64,000 bases of DNA from Amycolatopsis sp. GTDB lineage: Bacteria; Actinomycetota; Actinomycetes; Mycobacteriales; Pseudonocardiaceae. The notes under the pieces were generated by a model, which did not search any database, was not told the DNA's origin, and saw nothing but the letters and a program-made list of their open reading frames with translations. The stretch covers positions 1-64,000 of the forward strand of contig NZ_JAODNM010000008.1 of NCBI RefSeq assembly GCF_025464955.1. The letters run 5' to 3'. Shown here piece by piece: positions 8,662 to 18,195 of this stretch. Every line of letters starts with the position of its first letter. The stretch's first letter is position 1. The position numbers were made by a program, and so were the translations under genes.

Positions 8662-9579
8662 TCAGGGAACGACGACGGATTTGATGAACCCGGCCGGGCG
8701 GTCGGTGAAATAGCCGAGTGCGGTGTCCACCTGGGACAACTCGATCAGATGGGTGACCAGCGGGGCGTAGGTGAACCGGTGCTCGGCCACCAGTGCGAGC
8801 CCGTCGGCCATCGCCTTCATCACGCGGAACCGCTGCGGGGTGTACCCGTGCACCACCGAAACCGCTTTGTACCACCACTTCAGGTCCAGGGCGCGCGATC
8901 CTTGCGAGTGGTAACCGACAATGCACAGCGTTCCGTGGGGCGCCACTAGATCGCCCGCCAGTGTCAGCGCGCTCGCCGTGCCCGCGGCTTCGACGGCGAC
9001 GCCCACCCCGGCTCGGTATCGCTCCGGCAGTTCGTCGGGATGGTAGGCGGCGGTGGCGCCCAGGGAGAGCGCGGTTTCGCGGTGGTGTTCGTCGTAGTCG
9101 ACGGCGATCAGCTCGGCCGGGCCGGCGAGGCGCGCCAACTGGAGGAAACCCAGGCCCATGAACCCGGTCCCGACCACCGCGACGACGTCTTGCGGGCTGA
9201 TCGGGGTCCGGCTGAAGGCCTCCATCAGGCAGGCGAGCGGTTCGCCGAGCGAGTGTTCGAAGGCGGTTCCCGCCGCGACCGGCAGCAGCGCGTCGGCCCG
9301 CATCACCGCGCTGTCGGCGAATCCCGGGCCACCGAGCCCGGTGACGTCGTCGCCGACGCGCCAGCCGCGCGCGTCCGTGCCTACTTCAGTGATGGTGCCG
9401 GCGAGCTCGTGGCCGAAGCGCACCGGCTCGCCGCCGTCGTGGCTCGCCCACCCGTGATATTCCGATGCGCAGACGCCGGAAGCGCGCACGCGCAGCACGA
9501 CCTCACCCGGCCCCGGCCGCAGCTCCGGCCCTTCGATGAGCTCTGACCTGCGCGGACCGACCACTTGGCTGTAGCGCAT
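8662..9579 (-). CDS. Zinc-type medium-chain alcohol/sugar dehydrogenase
   Basis: A 305-residue MDR-superfamily NAD(P)-dependent dehydrogenase. The GroES-like domain has SGVCASEYHGW and FGHELAGTI (catalytic zinc Cys and His-Glu), and the Rossmann domain has VVGTGFMGLGFLQLA and AVDYDEHH. It is shorter than classic alcohol dehydrogenases and the four-cysteine structural zinc lobe is missing, as in some sugar/polyol dehydrogenases. ATG is preceded by GGAGG. It diverges from the transporter operon across 246 bases of control DNA, so it probably belongs to the same regulon and oxidises a hydroxyl of the imported substrate. Confidence 0.85.
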   Translation of the reverse strand: MRYSQVVGPRRSELIEGPELRPGPGEVVLRVRASGVCASEYHGWASHDGGEPVRFGHELAGTITEVGTDARGWRVGDDVTGLGGPGFADSAVMRADALLPVAAGTAFEHSLGEPLACLMEAFSRTPISPQDVVAVVGTGFMGLGFLQLARLAGPAELIAVDYDEHHRETALSLGATAAYHPDELPERYRAGVGVAVEAAGTASALTLAGDLVAPHGTLCIVGYHSQGSRALDLKWWYKAVSVVHGYTPQRFRVMKAMADGLALVAEHRFTYAPLVTHLIELSQVDTALGYFTDRPAGFIKSVVVP

Positions 9580-9604
9580 GGAATGCCTCCGCGGCGGAGT
9601 CGAG

Positions 9605-9617
9605 GGTCTGGACCACT
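9605..9617. promoter_or_regulatory. DasR-like site GGTCTGGACCACT between divergent promoters
   Basis: Matches the DasR responsive-element core GGTCTAGACCACT at 12 of 13 positions. It lies in the 9580-9825 intergenic region, 25 bases from the dehydrogenase start. Either the local HutC protein or a global DasR homologue could bind. Confidence 0.5.
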
Positions 9618-9661
9618 GCGAGTTCTTGAGTCTTGTGCCCTGGGGAGGCCGAGTGTACCTT

Positions 9662-9680
9662 GTGGTCTACTGGTGGTACA
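9662..9680 (+). promoter_or_regulatory. GntR operator-like element GTGGTCTACTGGTGGTACA
   Basis: Nearly identical to the inverted element at 6542-6559 before the amine oxidase. It lies about 150 bases before the GTG of the ABC permease gene. The shared GTGGT(C/A)TA...TGGTGGTACA pattern is seen directly; regulator identity is inferred. Confidence 0.5.
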
Positions 9681-9825
9681 GAATGGTTTACCCCCGCTTC
9701 CTCCTCCGTTCCCCACGGGCTGCTTTCCGGGCCCGGAGCGCACCGGTGGTGGCCGTGCCGTGCCGACCCAGCGATCCTCCCGATTCGGTCCCGAGACGAG
9801 ACCGGTACGAGGAAGGGGTTTGGCA

Positions 9826-10803
9826 GTGCGAGCTTTCGCCCGGCGCGCGTTCTTCTACCTGATCACCGCGTGGACCGCGATCACGCTCAATTTCGTGCTT
9901 CCCCGGATCATGCCCGGCGACCCCGTGTCGGCGATGCTCCGGAAGTTCCACGGGCAGTTGGGGCCCGATGCCGTGTTCGCCCTGCGTCAGCTGTTCGGCC
10001 AGGACAACCGCAGCCTTTGGCAGCAGTATGTCTCCTATTGGGCGAAGCTGTTCCACGGCGACCTCGGCACCTCGATCACGAACTACCCGAGCTCGGTGTT
10101 CTCGGTCATCGGACAGAGCGCGCCGTGGACGTTGGCGCTCATCGGGGTCTGCACCGTGCTCAGTTTCGTGCTGGGGACCGCGCTCGGGATCTTCGTCGGC
10201 TGGCGCCGGGGCACTTGGGTCGATTCGCTCGTCCCAGTCACCAGTTTCATCTCGTCGATCCCGTACTTCTGGTTCGCGCTGGTGGCCGTGTACTTCCTCG
10301 GGTTGGAGTTCGGCTGGTTCCCGCTTTCGGGCGGCTACGACCTCGGCTTGGACGTCGGGCCGACCGGGAGCTTCATCGGGAGCGCGCTGTACCACGCGGT
10401 CCTGCCCGCGTTGACGATCATCGTGTCGTCGATCGGCGGCTGGCTGCTCGGCATGCGGAACATGATGGTCACGACGCTTTCGGAGGACTACGTACTCCTG
10501 GCCGAGGCCAAAGGGCTGTCGCGCCGCCGGATCATCTACACCTACGCCGCGAGGAACGCGATGCTGCCGTCGCTCGCGAGCTTCGCGATGTCCCTCGGTT
10601 TCGTGATCGGCGGTTCGATCGTCACCGAGATCGTCTTCTCCTACCCGGGCCTCGGTTATGTGCTCTACCAGGCGGTTTCGGGGCAGGACTACCCGTTGAT
10701 GCAGGGCATCTTCCTGGTCATCATCCTGACCGTCCTGATCGCGAACCTGATCGTCGACTTCGTCTATGTCCTGCTCGACCCGAGAACGCGCCAGGAGGCC
10801 TAG
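9826..10803 (+). CDS. Opp/Dpp family ABC transporter permease (DppB-like)
   Basis: A 325-residue inner-membrane permease of the oligopeptide/dipeptide/nickel class. It has about six membrane segments, starting with AFFYLITAWTAITLNFVLPRIMPGDP (the usual N-terminal signature), and the EAA-loop region DYVLLAEAKGLSRRRIIYTYAARNAMLPS that docks on the ATPase. The GTG at 9826 is chosen because AGGAAGG lies upstream and the mature N-terminus matches family members; upstream in-frame sequence is promoter. It heads the rightward operon. Some family-5 transporters carry oligosaccharides rather than peptides, which fits the sugar enzymes around it. Confidence 0.92.
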   Translation: MRAFARRAFFYLITAWTAITLNFVLPRIMPGDPVSAMLRKFHGQLGPDAVFALRQLFGQDNRSLWQQYVSYWAKLFHGDLGTSITNYPSSVFSVIGQSAPWTLALIGVCTVLSFVLGTALGIFVGWRRGTWVDSLVPVTSFISSIPYFWFALVAVYFLGLEFGWFPLSGGYDLGLDVGPTGSFIGSALYHAVLPALTIIVSSIGGWLLGMRNMMVTTLSEDYVLLAEAKGLSRRRIIYTYAARNAMLPSLASFAMSLGFVIGGSIVTEIVFSYPGLGYVLYQAVSGQDYPLMQGIFLVIILTVLIANLIVDFVYVLLDPRTRQEA

Positions 10804-12765
10804 ATGCCGCACGGACTTCGTTCGCCGAAAATCGTCATCGGGTTGTCCATCCTCGCCTTCTTCGTGCTGATGGCGATCTTCGGGCCGATGCTTCTCCACA
10901 CCGACCCGTCGGCGGTGTCCTACGACTCGCTGCAGCCGCCGTCGTCGAAGCACTGGTTCGGCACCACCCAGAACGGGCAGGACGTGTTCGCCCAGATCGT
11001 CTACGGCAGCCGGGTCTCGCTGCTCGTCGGGGTGGTGGCCGCCGCGGCCGCCACTGTCCTTTCGATACTGGTCGGGGTCACCGCCGGCTATCTCGGCGGC
11101 GCGTGGGACGACGTGCTCTCGGTACTGTCCAACATCTTCCTGGTGATCCCGACGCTGCCGCTGGTGGTCATCATGGCCGGCTACCTGCCGAACGCCGGGT
11201 CGACCGGGATCATCATCGTGATCGCGTTGACCGGGTGGGCCTGGGGCGCGCGGGTGCTGCGGGCGCAGACGCTGTCGTTGCGCAAGCGGGACTTCGTCGA
11301 AGCGGCGCGCGCGTCCGGTCAGGGCTCGTTCAAGATCATCCTGAGCGAGATCCTGCCCAACCAGCTGGCCATCATCGCTTCGGCGTTCCTCAGCACGGTC
11401 ACCGGAGCCATCCTGACCCAGGCCGGGCTCGCCTTCCTCGGGCTCACCGACGTCACGGAATGGTCGTGGGGCGGGATTCTGTATTGGGCGCAGGTCGGCA
11501 ACGTGCTGCTCGCCGGAGCCTGGTGGTGGTTCGTGCCAGCTGGGCTGTGCATCGCATTGGTGGGCACGGGTCTGTCGCTGGTCAACTTCGGGATCGACGA
11601 GTTCGTCAACCCGAGGCTGCGGGTCGCCGGCATCGGGACCCGGCGCGCCGGCCGGAAGAAGCGACAGCGTCGCGTACGACGCTGGCAGGGGCCATCCGGT
11701 GAGTCGGTCATGGTCGCACCCGAGGACCGCAACACGTTGCTGGAACTGAAGAACGTCAGTGTCGACTACGAGACCGCCGAACGATCCGTCCACGCCGTCG
11801 ACGACGTCAGCCTGGTGTTGCGCCGCGGGGAGGTGCTCGGGATCGCGGGGGAGTCGGGCTCGGGCAAGTCCACTTTGGCCTACGCGATCACTCGGCTGCT
11901 CAAACCGCCTGCCACGATCACTGGTGGCCGGATCCTGTTCACCACCAAGGAAGGTGAGCAGGTGGACGTGTTCGGGCTGTCCGGTGAGGAGCTCCGCCGG
12001 TTCCGCTGGGAGAAGCTGTCCATTGTGTTCCAGTCGGCGATGAACGCGCTGAACCCGGTGCTGCGGGTCGGGGTCCAGATCGGTGACGTGCTGGTGGCGC
12101 ATCGCCCGGAGCTGACAGCCACTGCCCGCGCCGCCCGGGTCAAGGAGCTGCTGACCTTGGTCGGTATCGGCGAGGACCGCGCCACGGCGTATCCGCACGA
12201 GCTGTCCGGCGGGATGCGGCAGCGTGTGATGATCGCGATCGCTCTCGCGCTCGACCCGGAGGTCATCGTGCTCGACGAACCCACCACCGCGCTGGACACG
12301 GTGATCCAGCGTGAGATCGTCAGCCAGCTCGCCGGACTGCGGGAACGGCTGGGGTTCTCGGTCATCTTCATCACCCACGACCTTTCGCTGCTGGTGGAGA
12401 TGTCCGACACCATCGCGGTGATGTACGCCGGACGGGTGGTCGAAACCGGCCCGGCGGCCGAGTTCTACCGCAACCCTCGCCATCCCTACAGCGCGGCGCT
12501 GCTCGATTGCTTCCCGACGGTTTCGGGACCGCGACGGGAACTCACCGGTATTCCCGGTTCGCCGCCGGACCTGCGAGAGCTACCACCGGGATGTCCGTTC
12601 GAGCCCCGGTGCGCGCACGCGTTCGCCGACTGCGCGACCAGCAGCCCGGTGCTGCTGCCGTTGTCGGCATCGCGACCGGAGGACTTCCAGCAGGTCGCCT
12701 GCCGGCTCTACGGCGCTGGGGAAGACGCTCATCTCGTCGCGCCGCCGGTGGTGGAGCCGGTATGA
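10804..12765 (+). CDS. Fused ABC transporter permease (DppC-like) and ATPase (DppD-like)
   Basis: A 653-residue fusion of two transporter subunits. Residues 1 to about 270 are a DppC-type permease with the EAA loop ([28 protein letters not shown]). A short, strongly basic linker (KKRQRRVRR) joins it to an OppD/DppD ATPase with Walker A GESGSGKS near residue 350, the signature LSGGMRQR near 465, Walker B VIVLDEPT near 486 and the OppD-type C-terminal motif [11 protein letters not shown]. No stop or start separates them, and the frame is intact. ATG directly follows the stop of the preceding permease. The fusion fixes one permease and one ATPase per polypeptide; the partner ATPase is the next gene. 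Confidence 0.92.
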   Translation: MPHGLRSPKIVIGLSILAFFVLMAIFGPMLLHTDPSAVSYDSLQPPSSKHWFGTTQNGQDVFAQIVYGSRVSLLVGVVAAAAATVLSILVGVTAGYLGGAWDDVLSVLSNIFLVIPTLPLVVIMAGYLPNAGSTGIIIVIALTGWAWGARVLRAQTLSLRKRDFVEAARASGQGSFKIILSEILPNQLAIIASAFLSTVTGAILTQAGLAFLGLTDVTEWSWGGILYWAQVGNVLLAGAWWWFVPAGLCIALVGTGLSLVNFGIDEFVNPRLRVAGIGTRRAGRKKRQRRVRRWQGPSGESVMVAPEDRNTLLELKNVSVDYETAERSVHAVDDVSLVLRRGEVLGIAGESGSGKSTLAYAITRLLKPPATITGGRILFTTKEGEQVDVFGLSGEELRRFRWEKLSIVFQSAMNALNPVLRVGVQIGDVLVAHRPELTATARAARVKELLTLVGIGEDRATAYPHELSGGMRQRVMIAIALALDPEVIVLDEPTTALDTVIQREIVSQLAGLRERLGFSVIFITHDLSLLVEMSDTIAVMYAGRVVETGPAAEFYRNPRHPYSAALLDCFPTVSGPRRELTGIPGSPPDLRELPPGCPFEPRCAHAFADCATSSPVLLPLSASRPEDFQQVACRLYGAGEDAHLVAPPVVEPV

Positions 12766-13805
12766 ACTCCCCGGTACTCGAGGCGGTCGGCCTCACCAAG
12801 CATTTCCGGGTGCGCGGAAAGTCTGCGCGTCATCGCGCTGTCGTCCATGCCGTCGATGACGTCTCGTTGTCGTTGTACGCGGGCGAGGTCACCGCGCTGG
12901 TCGGCGAGTCGGGTTCGGGAAAGTCCACTGTGGCGCGTCTGCTCGCGCAGCTGATGGCGCCGACGTCCGGGTCGATCCGGCTGCGTGGCGAAGAAACCTT
13001 GGTCAAGCGCGGCAAGCCCTTTCGCGACTACGTCAGCTCCGTCCAGCTGATGCTGCAGGACCCGTTCGGCTCGTTCAACCCGGTGCACACCGTCGGGCAC
13101 CACCTGCGCGGGGTGCTGAACATCCACCGCCGCGGCCAGGGAAAGGTGGCCGAGGAAGCCGCCATCGACGAGCTCCTGCGAGAAGTGAGCCTCACACCGT
13201 CCACTCAGTACACCGGGCGATACCCGCACGAGCTGTCCGGTGGGCAGCGGCAGCGGATCTCGATCGCGCGGGCGCTGGCCGCCGGGCCGGACGTCCTGCT
13301 CGCCGACGAACCGGTGTCCATGTTGGACGTCTCGATCCGGCTCGGCGTGCTCAACCTGCTCGCTAAGCTGGCCGCCGAACGCGAGCTGGCGCTGCTCTAC
13401 ATCACCCACGACATCGCGTCAGCGCGGTACTTCGCGACCAACACCGTGGTGATGTACGCGGGCAGGCTGATCGAAGGCGGCCCGTCCGAGACGGTCACGC
13501 AGCAGCCCGCGCATCCTTACACCCAGCTGCTGATCGCGTCCGCGCCCGACCCCGGACGTCCGGTGGCTCCGGTGCCCCCGGCATCCTCGGCAGGCCTCGG
13601 TACCCCGCCGAGCCTGATCGACCCGCCGGCCGGTTGCCGGTTTCACCCGCGCTGCCCGCTGGCCATGGACCGGTGCAAAACCGACGTGCCCCCGAAGTTC
13701 ACGCTGACCGGCGGTCACTGGGCCGCCTGCTGGCTGCATGAAAAGTCCGAGAACGCGGCGTCGGTGGCGCCCGCCGAACAGCCGAGAGGAAGCCAATCGT
13801 GCTGA
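12762..13805 (+). CDS. Opp/Dpp ABC transporter ATP-binding protein (DppF-like)
   Basis: A 347-residue ATPase with Walker [14 protein letters not shown], signature [14 protein letters not shown], Walker [13 protein letters not shown] and the OppF/DppF C-terminal domain including [17 protein letters not shown] overlaps the stop of the fused gene (ATGA), which shows coupled translation. It supplies the second nucleotide-binding subunit. The 3' end overlaps the GTG of the solute-binding lipoprotein gene by seven bases. Confidence 0.93.
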   Translation: MNSPVLEAVGLTKHFRVRGKSARHRAVVHAVDDVSLSLYAGEVTALVGESGSGKSTVARLLAQLMAPTSGSIRLRGEETLVKRGKPFRDYVSSVQLMLQDPFGSFNPVHTVGHHLRGVLNIHRRGQGKVAEEAAIDELLREVSLTPSTQYTGRYPHELSGGQRQRISIARALAAGPDVLLADEPVSMLDVSIRLGVLNLLAKLAAERELALLYITHDIASARYFATNTVVMYAGRLIEGGPSETVTQQPAHPYTQLLIASAPDPGRPVAPVPPASSAGLGTPPSLIDPPAGCRFHPRCPLAMDRCKTDVPPKFTLTGGHWAACWLHEKSENAASVAPAEQPRGSQSC

Positions 13806-15445
13806 ACCGAAACAGGCGGCGGGTCCGCGCCGCCGCACTCATGGCGGTCGTGTCGCTGGTGGTGGCAGGCTGTTCCGGCGGGGCAGGCGCCGCAGCCGGC
13901 GGCCAGGTGATCCTCAACGTGGCGGGCGGCCCGACCGGCCCGGTGCAGCGGGTGTTCAACCCCCACCTGCCCACCAGCGCCTACGACCTGGGCTCGCGCG
14001 GGCTGATCTACGAGACCCTCGCCCAGGTCGACACGATCGCGGCCGACGAGGTCAAACCGTGGCTCGCCGATTCGTGGACTTGGTCGGACGGCAACAAGAA
14101 ACTGGTCTTCAAGCTCCACCCGGGCGTGAAGTTCACCGACGGCGTCGGAATGACGGCCCAGGACGTGGTGTTCAGCTACGAGCTGCTGAAGAAGTTCCCG
14201 GCGACGAACCTGCGGGGGATCCAGTTCGCTTCCATCGAAGCCACCGGCACGGATGCCGTGACGATGACGTTCGACAAGCCGTCGCTGCAGTTTCTCGACA
14301 TCATCGTGGCGAACGAAATCCTGCCCGAGCACATCTGGGGCAAGGTGGCCGATCCCGTGGCGTACCCGGATGCCGACCCGATCGGCACCGGCCCGTTCAC
14401 GCTCAAGTCGTTCAGCGCGGCGAGCTACCTCCTGGTGAAGAACCCGAACTACTGGCAGACCGGTAAGCCGAAGATCGACGGCCTCCAGTTCGTGTCCAAA
14501 CGGGACAACGAAGGGGTCGCGCTGGCGCTCGCGCAGGGCCAGATCGACTGGGGCGGCGTGTACGTCCCGAACGTCGGCCAGACCTACACCAGCAAGAACC
14601 CGCACTTCAAGGCGTTCTGGCCGACTGTCGGCACGGACGGCCTGATCACCAACCAGCAGACCGCGCCGTTCAACGACCTCGCCGTTCGCAAGGCGGTGAG
14701 CCTCGCCGTCGACCGCAAGCAGATCGCGAACGCGAACCAGGGGCAGCCCGCGAGCAACCAGACCGCGCTGCCCATGCCGGTGTACCAGAAGTCGGTCGCT
14801 CCGGAGTACCAGAACCTGGTGTACACACAGGACAAAGCCGGTGCGAAGAAGCTGCTGGAGAACGACGGTTACGTGATGGGCCAGGACGGCTACTACGCGA
14901 AGAACGGGCAGACGCTGTCGTTCACCATCACCGACCCGTCCTCCTACACCGAGCAAATCGCCGAGGCGCAGGTGATCGTGTCGCAGATGAAGGACGTCGG
15001 CATCAAGGCCGATATCAACGGCGTCCCGGTGGAGTCGATCAACGCGTTGACGCAGAAGGGAAACTTCCAGGCCTCGCTCGGCTATCCGATCGACACCCAG
15101 ACCTCGGAGTTCGCCATCTACGACTCGTGGATGAACCCGGCGTACTCACTGCCGATCGGCCAGGACATCATCACCGGGCAGAACATCCAGCGCTGGAACG
15201 ATCCGGCCACCCGGCAGCTGTTCGACCAGTACCCGGTGGCCACCACCGACGCCGAGCGGCAGAAGATCCTGTTCGCCCTGCAGAAGACCATGGTCGAGCA
15301 GCTGCCGTTGATCCCGTTGACCTACTTTCCGGACTACGCCGAGTACAACGACACGAAGGTCACCGGCTGGCCGACAGCGGAGAACCCGTACGCGTCGCCG
15401 AAACCGGGCGTGGTCGTCGCGGTCAACCTCGTGCCGGTGAAGTAG
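13799..15445 (+). CDS. Family 5 extracellular solute-binding lipoprotein
   Basis: A 548-residue substrate-binding lipoprotein of the SBP_bac_5 family. A basic N-terminus and hydrophobic stretch end in the lipobox VVAGC, with lipidated Cys25. The family core is visible at [30 protein letters not shown] and in the FTLKSF strand. It captures the substrate outside the membrane and hands it to the permeases. Family members bind peptides, but also nickel, opines and oligosaccharides, so ligand type is open. The GTG start overlaps the ATPase gene, which makes it the fourth gene of the operon. Confidence 0.93.
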   Translation: MLNRNRRRVRAAALMAVVSLVVAGCSGGAGAAAGGQVILNVAGGPTGPVQRVFNPHLPTSAYDLGSRGLIYETLAQVDTIAADEVKPWLADSWTWSDGNKKLVFKLHPGVKFTDGVGMTAQDVVFSYELLKKFPATNLRGIQFASIEATGTDAVTMTFDKPSLQFLDIIVANEILPEHIWGKVADPVAYPDADPIGTGPFTLKSFSAASYLLVKNPNYWQTGKPKIDGLQFVSKRDNEGVALALAQGQIDWGGVYVPNVGQTYTSKNPHFKAFWPTVGTDGLITNQQTAPFNDLAVRKAVSLAVDRKQIANANQGQPASNQTALPMPVYQKSVAPEYQNLVYTQDKAGAKKLLENDGYVMGQDGYYAKNGQTLSFTITDPSSYTEQIAEAQVIVSQMKDVGIKADINGVPVESINALTQKGNFQASLGYPIDTQTSEFAIYDSWMNPAYSLPIGQDIITGQNIQRWNDPATRQLFDQYPVATTDAERQKILFALQKTMVEQLPLIPLTYFPDYAEYNDTKVTGWPTAENPYASPKPGVVVAVNLVPVK

Positions 15446-15453
15446 GGGCAGCC

Positions 15454-16107
15454 GTGACCGCACTGGTGATCGTCGACGGGACAGACATTCATCACGACCT
15501 GCTCGGCGCGGCGCTGGCCCTGCAGTCGATCGGCCTGGCCGCGGGGGTGGCCACCGGACGCGCGGTGGGCATGCAGCGGTTCGTCGATGCCAGGCCGGAA
15601 ACCGCGGACGTCGACGCCTATGTGCTCTACACCGCGGGTGGCGCGTTCGGTTCCGAGCAACAGGAGGCGCTGGCCGCGGCAGTGGCCGGGGGCAAGGGGC
15701 TGTTCGCGCTGCACGCGTCCAATGTGCTCAGTGCGGATTCCGGCGACCGGGCGATGGTGGATCTGCTCGGTTGCCGCTACCTGTCCCACGGACCCGGTCA
15801 CCACGAGGGCGTCTACGAGGTCGAAGTCGACAGTGGACACCCGATCACCGACGGCGCCCGGAAGTTCAGCCTGTTCGACGAGTACTACGTCTTCGAGCTG
15901 TCGGATCCCGGGGTGCGCGTGCTCGCGTGGCGTCAGACCGAAGACGGCACCGAGCCGATCCTCTACGTCCGCGAACACGGTGCTGGACGGGTGTGCTACC
16001 TGGCGCTGGGACACGACATGCGGGCGTGGGGTGAGCCGATGTTCCAGCGCCTGGTGCGGCAGGGGATCCGGTGGGTGTGCCAAGCGGACGAAGAAGGGGA
16101 CCGATGA
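15454..16107 (+). CDS. ThuA domain protein
   Basis: A 217-residue ThuA-like protein with the class I glutamine-amidotransferase-like fold. The family landmarks are ALHASNVLS, the His-rich SHGPGHHEGVYEVEV, HPIT and a C-terminal GRVCYLALGHDMRAW. ThuA proteins occur with Gfo/Idh oxidoreductases in trehalose and other glycoside catabolism, where they act on keto-sugar intermediates. The GTG at 15454 has GGGG upstream. The stop overlaps the next ATG. Confidence 0.87.
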   Translation: MTALVIVDGTDIHHDLLGAALALQSIGLAAGVATGRAVGMQRFVDARPETADVDAYVLYTAGGAFGSEQQEALAAAVAGGKGLFALHASNVLSADSGDRAMVDLLGCRYLSHGPGHHEGVYEVEVDSGHPITDGARKFSLFDEYYVFELSDPGVRVLAWRQTEDGTEPILYVREHGAGRVCYLALGHDMRAWGEPMFQRLVRQGIRWVCQADEEGDR

Positions 16108-16889
16108 CACCCGCGATCGCGGCCCAGTTGTGGACCTTTCACGACCAGGCCGCCCGTGATCTCGAAGGGGTACTGACCAGGATCAGCGAGATCGGCTATG
16201 TCGCCGTCGAGCCGCTCGGGCTCCACGGCCGTACGCCGAAGGCGGTCCGGAGCCTGCTTGACGAGCTCGGGATGGGCGTCTGCAGTGCACACGCGCCGTT
16301 TCCCGCCGGGCCGGATGCGCGGAAGATCCTGGACGAGCAGAGCGAGCTCGGCGCGGACACCGTGGTGTGGAGCATGGAGAAGGAGGAGTTCGACAGCGTC
16401 GACGCCATCCGCCGCGGCTGCGAACGCGTCAACGAAGGCGCGGAGAACGCCCGCGAATACGGCATCACCGTCGGCTATCACAACCATTACGCCGAATTCG
16501 CCAACTCGTTCGACGGCCGGAGCGCCTACGACGTCCTGCTCGACCACCTGCACCCGGACGTCGTGCTGGAGCTCGATATGTACTGGGTTCTTCTCGGCGG
16601 AGGCGACCCTGCCGCGGTGGTGCGCGAGCTGGGGGAGCGGGTCAAATTCCTTCATGTCAAAGATGGGCCGGCGAAGGACAACGACGATTTCATGGTGCCC
16701 GTCGGACAGGGGCGGGTCGACGTCCCGGCCGTGCTCGCCGCGGGTACCGGCGTCCGCTGGCACATCGTCGAACTGGACCGGAGCCGGATCGACATGATCG
16801 AAGCCCTGCGGCAGAGCTATTCATACCTGGTCGGGGAAGGCCTTTCGCGCGGCCGTCTCGCGGTGGCGGGAAAGGAAGGTCTCCAGTGA
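16104..16889 (+). CDS. Sugar phosphate isomerase/epimerase, TIM barrel
   Basis: A 261-residue xylose-isomerase-like TIM barrel with the same metal-site landmarks as the protein at 3775: GYHNHYAEF, LELDMYWVL and KFLHVKDGP. The two are paralogues by eye. ATG overlaps the ThuA stop (ATGA). Together with ThuA and the two Gfo/Idh enzymes it forms the set seen in keto-glycoside processing. Likely cytoplasmic and metal dependent. Confidence 0.88.
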   Translation: MTPAIAAQLWTFHDQAARDLEGVLTRISEIGYVAVEPLGLHGRTPKAVRSLLDELGMGVCSAHAPFPAGPDARKILDEQSELGADTVVWSMEKEEFDSVDAIRRGCERVNEGAENAREYGITVGYHNHYAEFANSFDGRSAYDVLLDHLHPDVVLELDMYWVLLGGGDPAAVVRELGERVKFLHVKDGPAKDNDDFMVPVGQGRVDVPAVLAAGTGVRWHIVELDRSRIDMIEALRQSYSYLVGEGLSRGRLAVAGKEGLQ

Positions 16890-17866
16890 GTGCGCTTTCG
16901 GTGTTGTTCCTCGGCGGCAACGGGATGATCAGCTCGGCCTGTGCGGCCGAGGCGGTCGCCAGCGGGCTGGACCTGACCGTGCTCACCCGGGGGAGCGGCG
17001 GCCGGGTGCTGCCCGAGTCGGTACGCCGGATCACCGCCGACGCACACGACCCGGAATCGCTGCGGGAGGCGTTGTCCGGTAAGGACTTCGACGTCGTGGT
17101 GAACTTCGTCGGCTACCAGCCGGGCAAGGTCGCGGCTGATGTGGACACCTTCGCCGGCCGATGTGGACAGTACGTGTTCATCAGCACCGCGTCGGTGTAC
17201 AGCAGGCCGATCGCGCAGCTGCCGATCGTCGAGTCGACCCCGCGTCGCAACAACGGCTGGCCTTACCCGCAGGACAAGATCGCCTGCGAGGAGCTGCTCG
17301 AACGCGCGTTCCGTGAGCGCGACTTCCCGGTGACGATCGTGCGGCCGTCGCATACCTACGACCGCACGACGGTTCCGATCCTCGGCGGCTGGACCGTGCT
17401 CGAGCGGATGCGTCAGGGCAAGCCCGTGGTAGTCCACGGTGACGGCACTTCACTGTGGACCTTGATGCACAGCGCCGACTTCGCCCGTGCCTTCGTGCCG
17501 CTGCTCGGCAACTCCCACACCCTCGGCGACTCGGTGCACATCACCAGCGACGAAATCCTGACCTGGGACCAGATCCACCTGTCCATGGCCGCCGCCGCGG
17601 GGGTGAAACCGGTGCTGGTGCACCGTTCGAGCGAGACCGTCGGCACGGAGATCCCCGATTGGGCGGCGGTGCTGACCCACGACTTCGCCCATTCGCTGCT
17701 GTTCGACAACAGCAAGCTCAGGCGCTTTTCGCCGGGCTTCACCCCGGCCGTGGCCTTCGACCGCGGCGCACGCGAGATCGTCGAGTTCCATGACGCCGAT
17801 CCCGCGCGACGTCGGGTGAGCGACGAACTCGACGCCGCCTTCGACAGGCTCGTGCTGAAGGGCTAG
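16886..17866 (+). CDS. Extended-SDR NAD-dependent epimerase/dehydratase
   Basis: A 326-residue extended short-chain dehydrogenase/reductase. The N-terminal nucleotide loop is LFLGGNGMIS, a variant of GxxGxxG. The catalytic pair is Y-P-Q-D-K in NGWPYPQDKIACEELL, preceded by STASVYS with the conserved Ser. It probably acts on a sugar or a sugar-nucleotide-like substrate. GTG overlaps the upstream stop (GTGA), and it is the last gene of the rightward operon. Its stop lies one base from the end of a convergent small gene. Confidence 0.87.
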   Translation: MSALSVLFLGGNGMISSACAAEAVASGLDLTVLTRGSGGRVLPESVRRITADAHDPESLREALSGKDFDVVVNFVGYQPGKVAADVDTFAGRCGQYVFISTASVYSRPIAQLPIVESTPRRNNGWPYPQDKIACEELLERAFRERDFPVTIVRPSHTYDRTTVPILGGWTVLERMRQGKPVVVHGDGTSLWTLMHSADFARAFVPLLGNSHTLGDSVHITSDEILTWDQIHLSMAAAAGVKPVLVHRSSETVGTEIPDWAAVLTHDFAHSLLFDNSKLRRFSPGFTPAVAFDRGAREIVEFHDADPARRRVSDELDAAFDRLVLKG

Positions 17867-18068
17867 TCAGCTGACCGGCGCTTGGATGGCGGAGAGGTCG
17901 ACGCTCACCCGACGTGGTGGCGGGATCGGCGGGGACGTTCGGCACCAGGCCGAGGATCGACGACTCGGTGGGGCCTGGTTTCAGCGCCAGCGCGGTGCCC
18001 AGTGCGCCTGCCGTCACCACCACGGCACCGACGGCGACCCAGATGAGCGTCTTCCTCTGCAGCTGCAC
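17867..18068 (-). pseudogene. Small membrane-anchored protein gene with an apparent frameshift
   Basis: From a GTG at 18068 (GGGAAGG upstream) the frame encodes one membrane helix (LIWVAVGAVVVTAGALGTALAL) and a short tail to about 17915. Codons up to there are strongly GC-third. The frame then continues antisense into the SDR gene with poor codon use, whereas a one-base shift near 17915 restores GC-third codons and ends in VSVDLSAIQAPVS then TGA at 17867. A small one-pass protein disrupted by a frameshift, or a sequence error, explains this best. Function unknown. Confidence 0.5.
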
Positions 18069-18195
18069 GTTACCTTCCCGGTCCGTCTACCCCGCCTCAC
18101 CTGAAAGGACGTCCGCACGTCCACGTGGTGCCCTGACCAGCTCGATTGTGAACTGGATCACCACGAGACCGTCGGCCGTCCGCTCCCGATGGTCT

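Noticed and set aside
9688..12483. A 931-codon minus-strand open frame across the ABC transporter genes
   Set aside because: It is antisense to clear ATPase and permease genes, has low-complexity Arg/Asp/Gln-rich translation and no domain; a GC-bias shadow.
13799..15445. Assigning the transporter strictly to peptides
   Set aside because: The family is mixed in substrate and all neighbouring enzymes act on sugars or amines, so a peptide-only label is not supported.
18087..18164. Possible 25-residue minus-strand peptide upstream of the small membrane gene
   Set aside because: Coding-like codons but no clear ribosome-binding site or start; too short to support.
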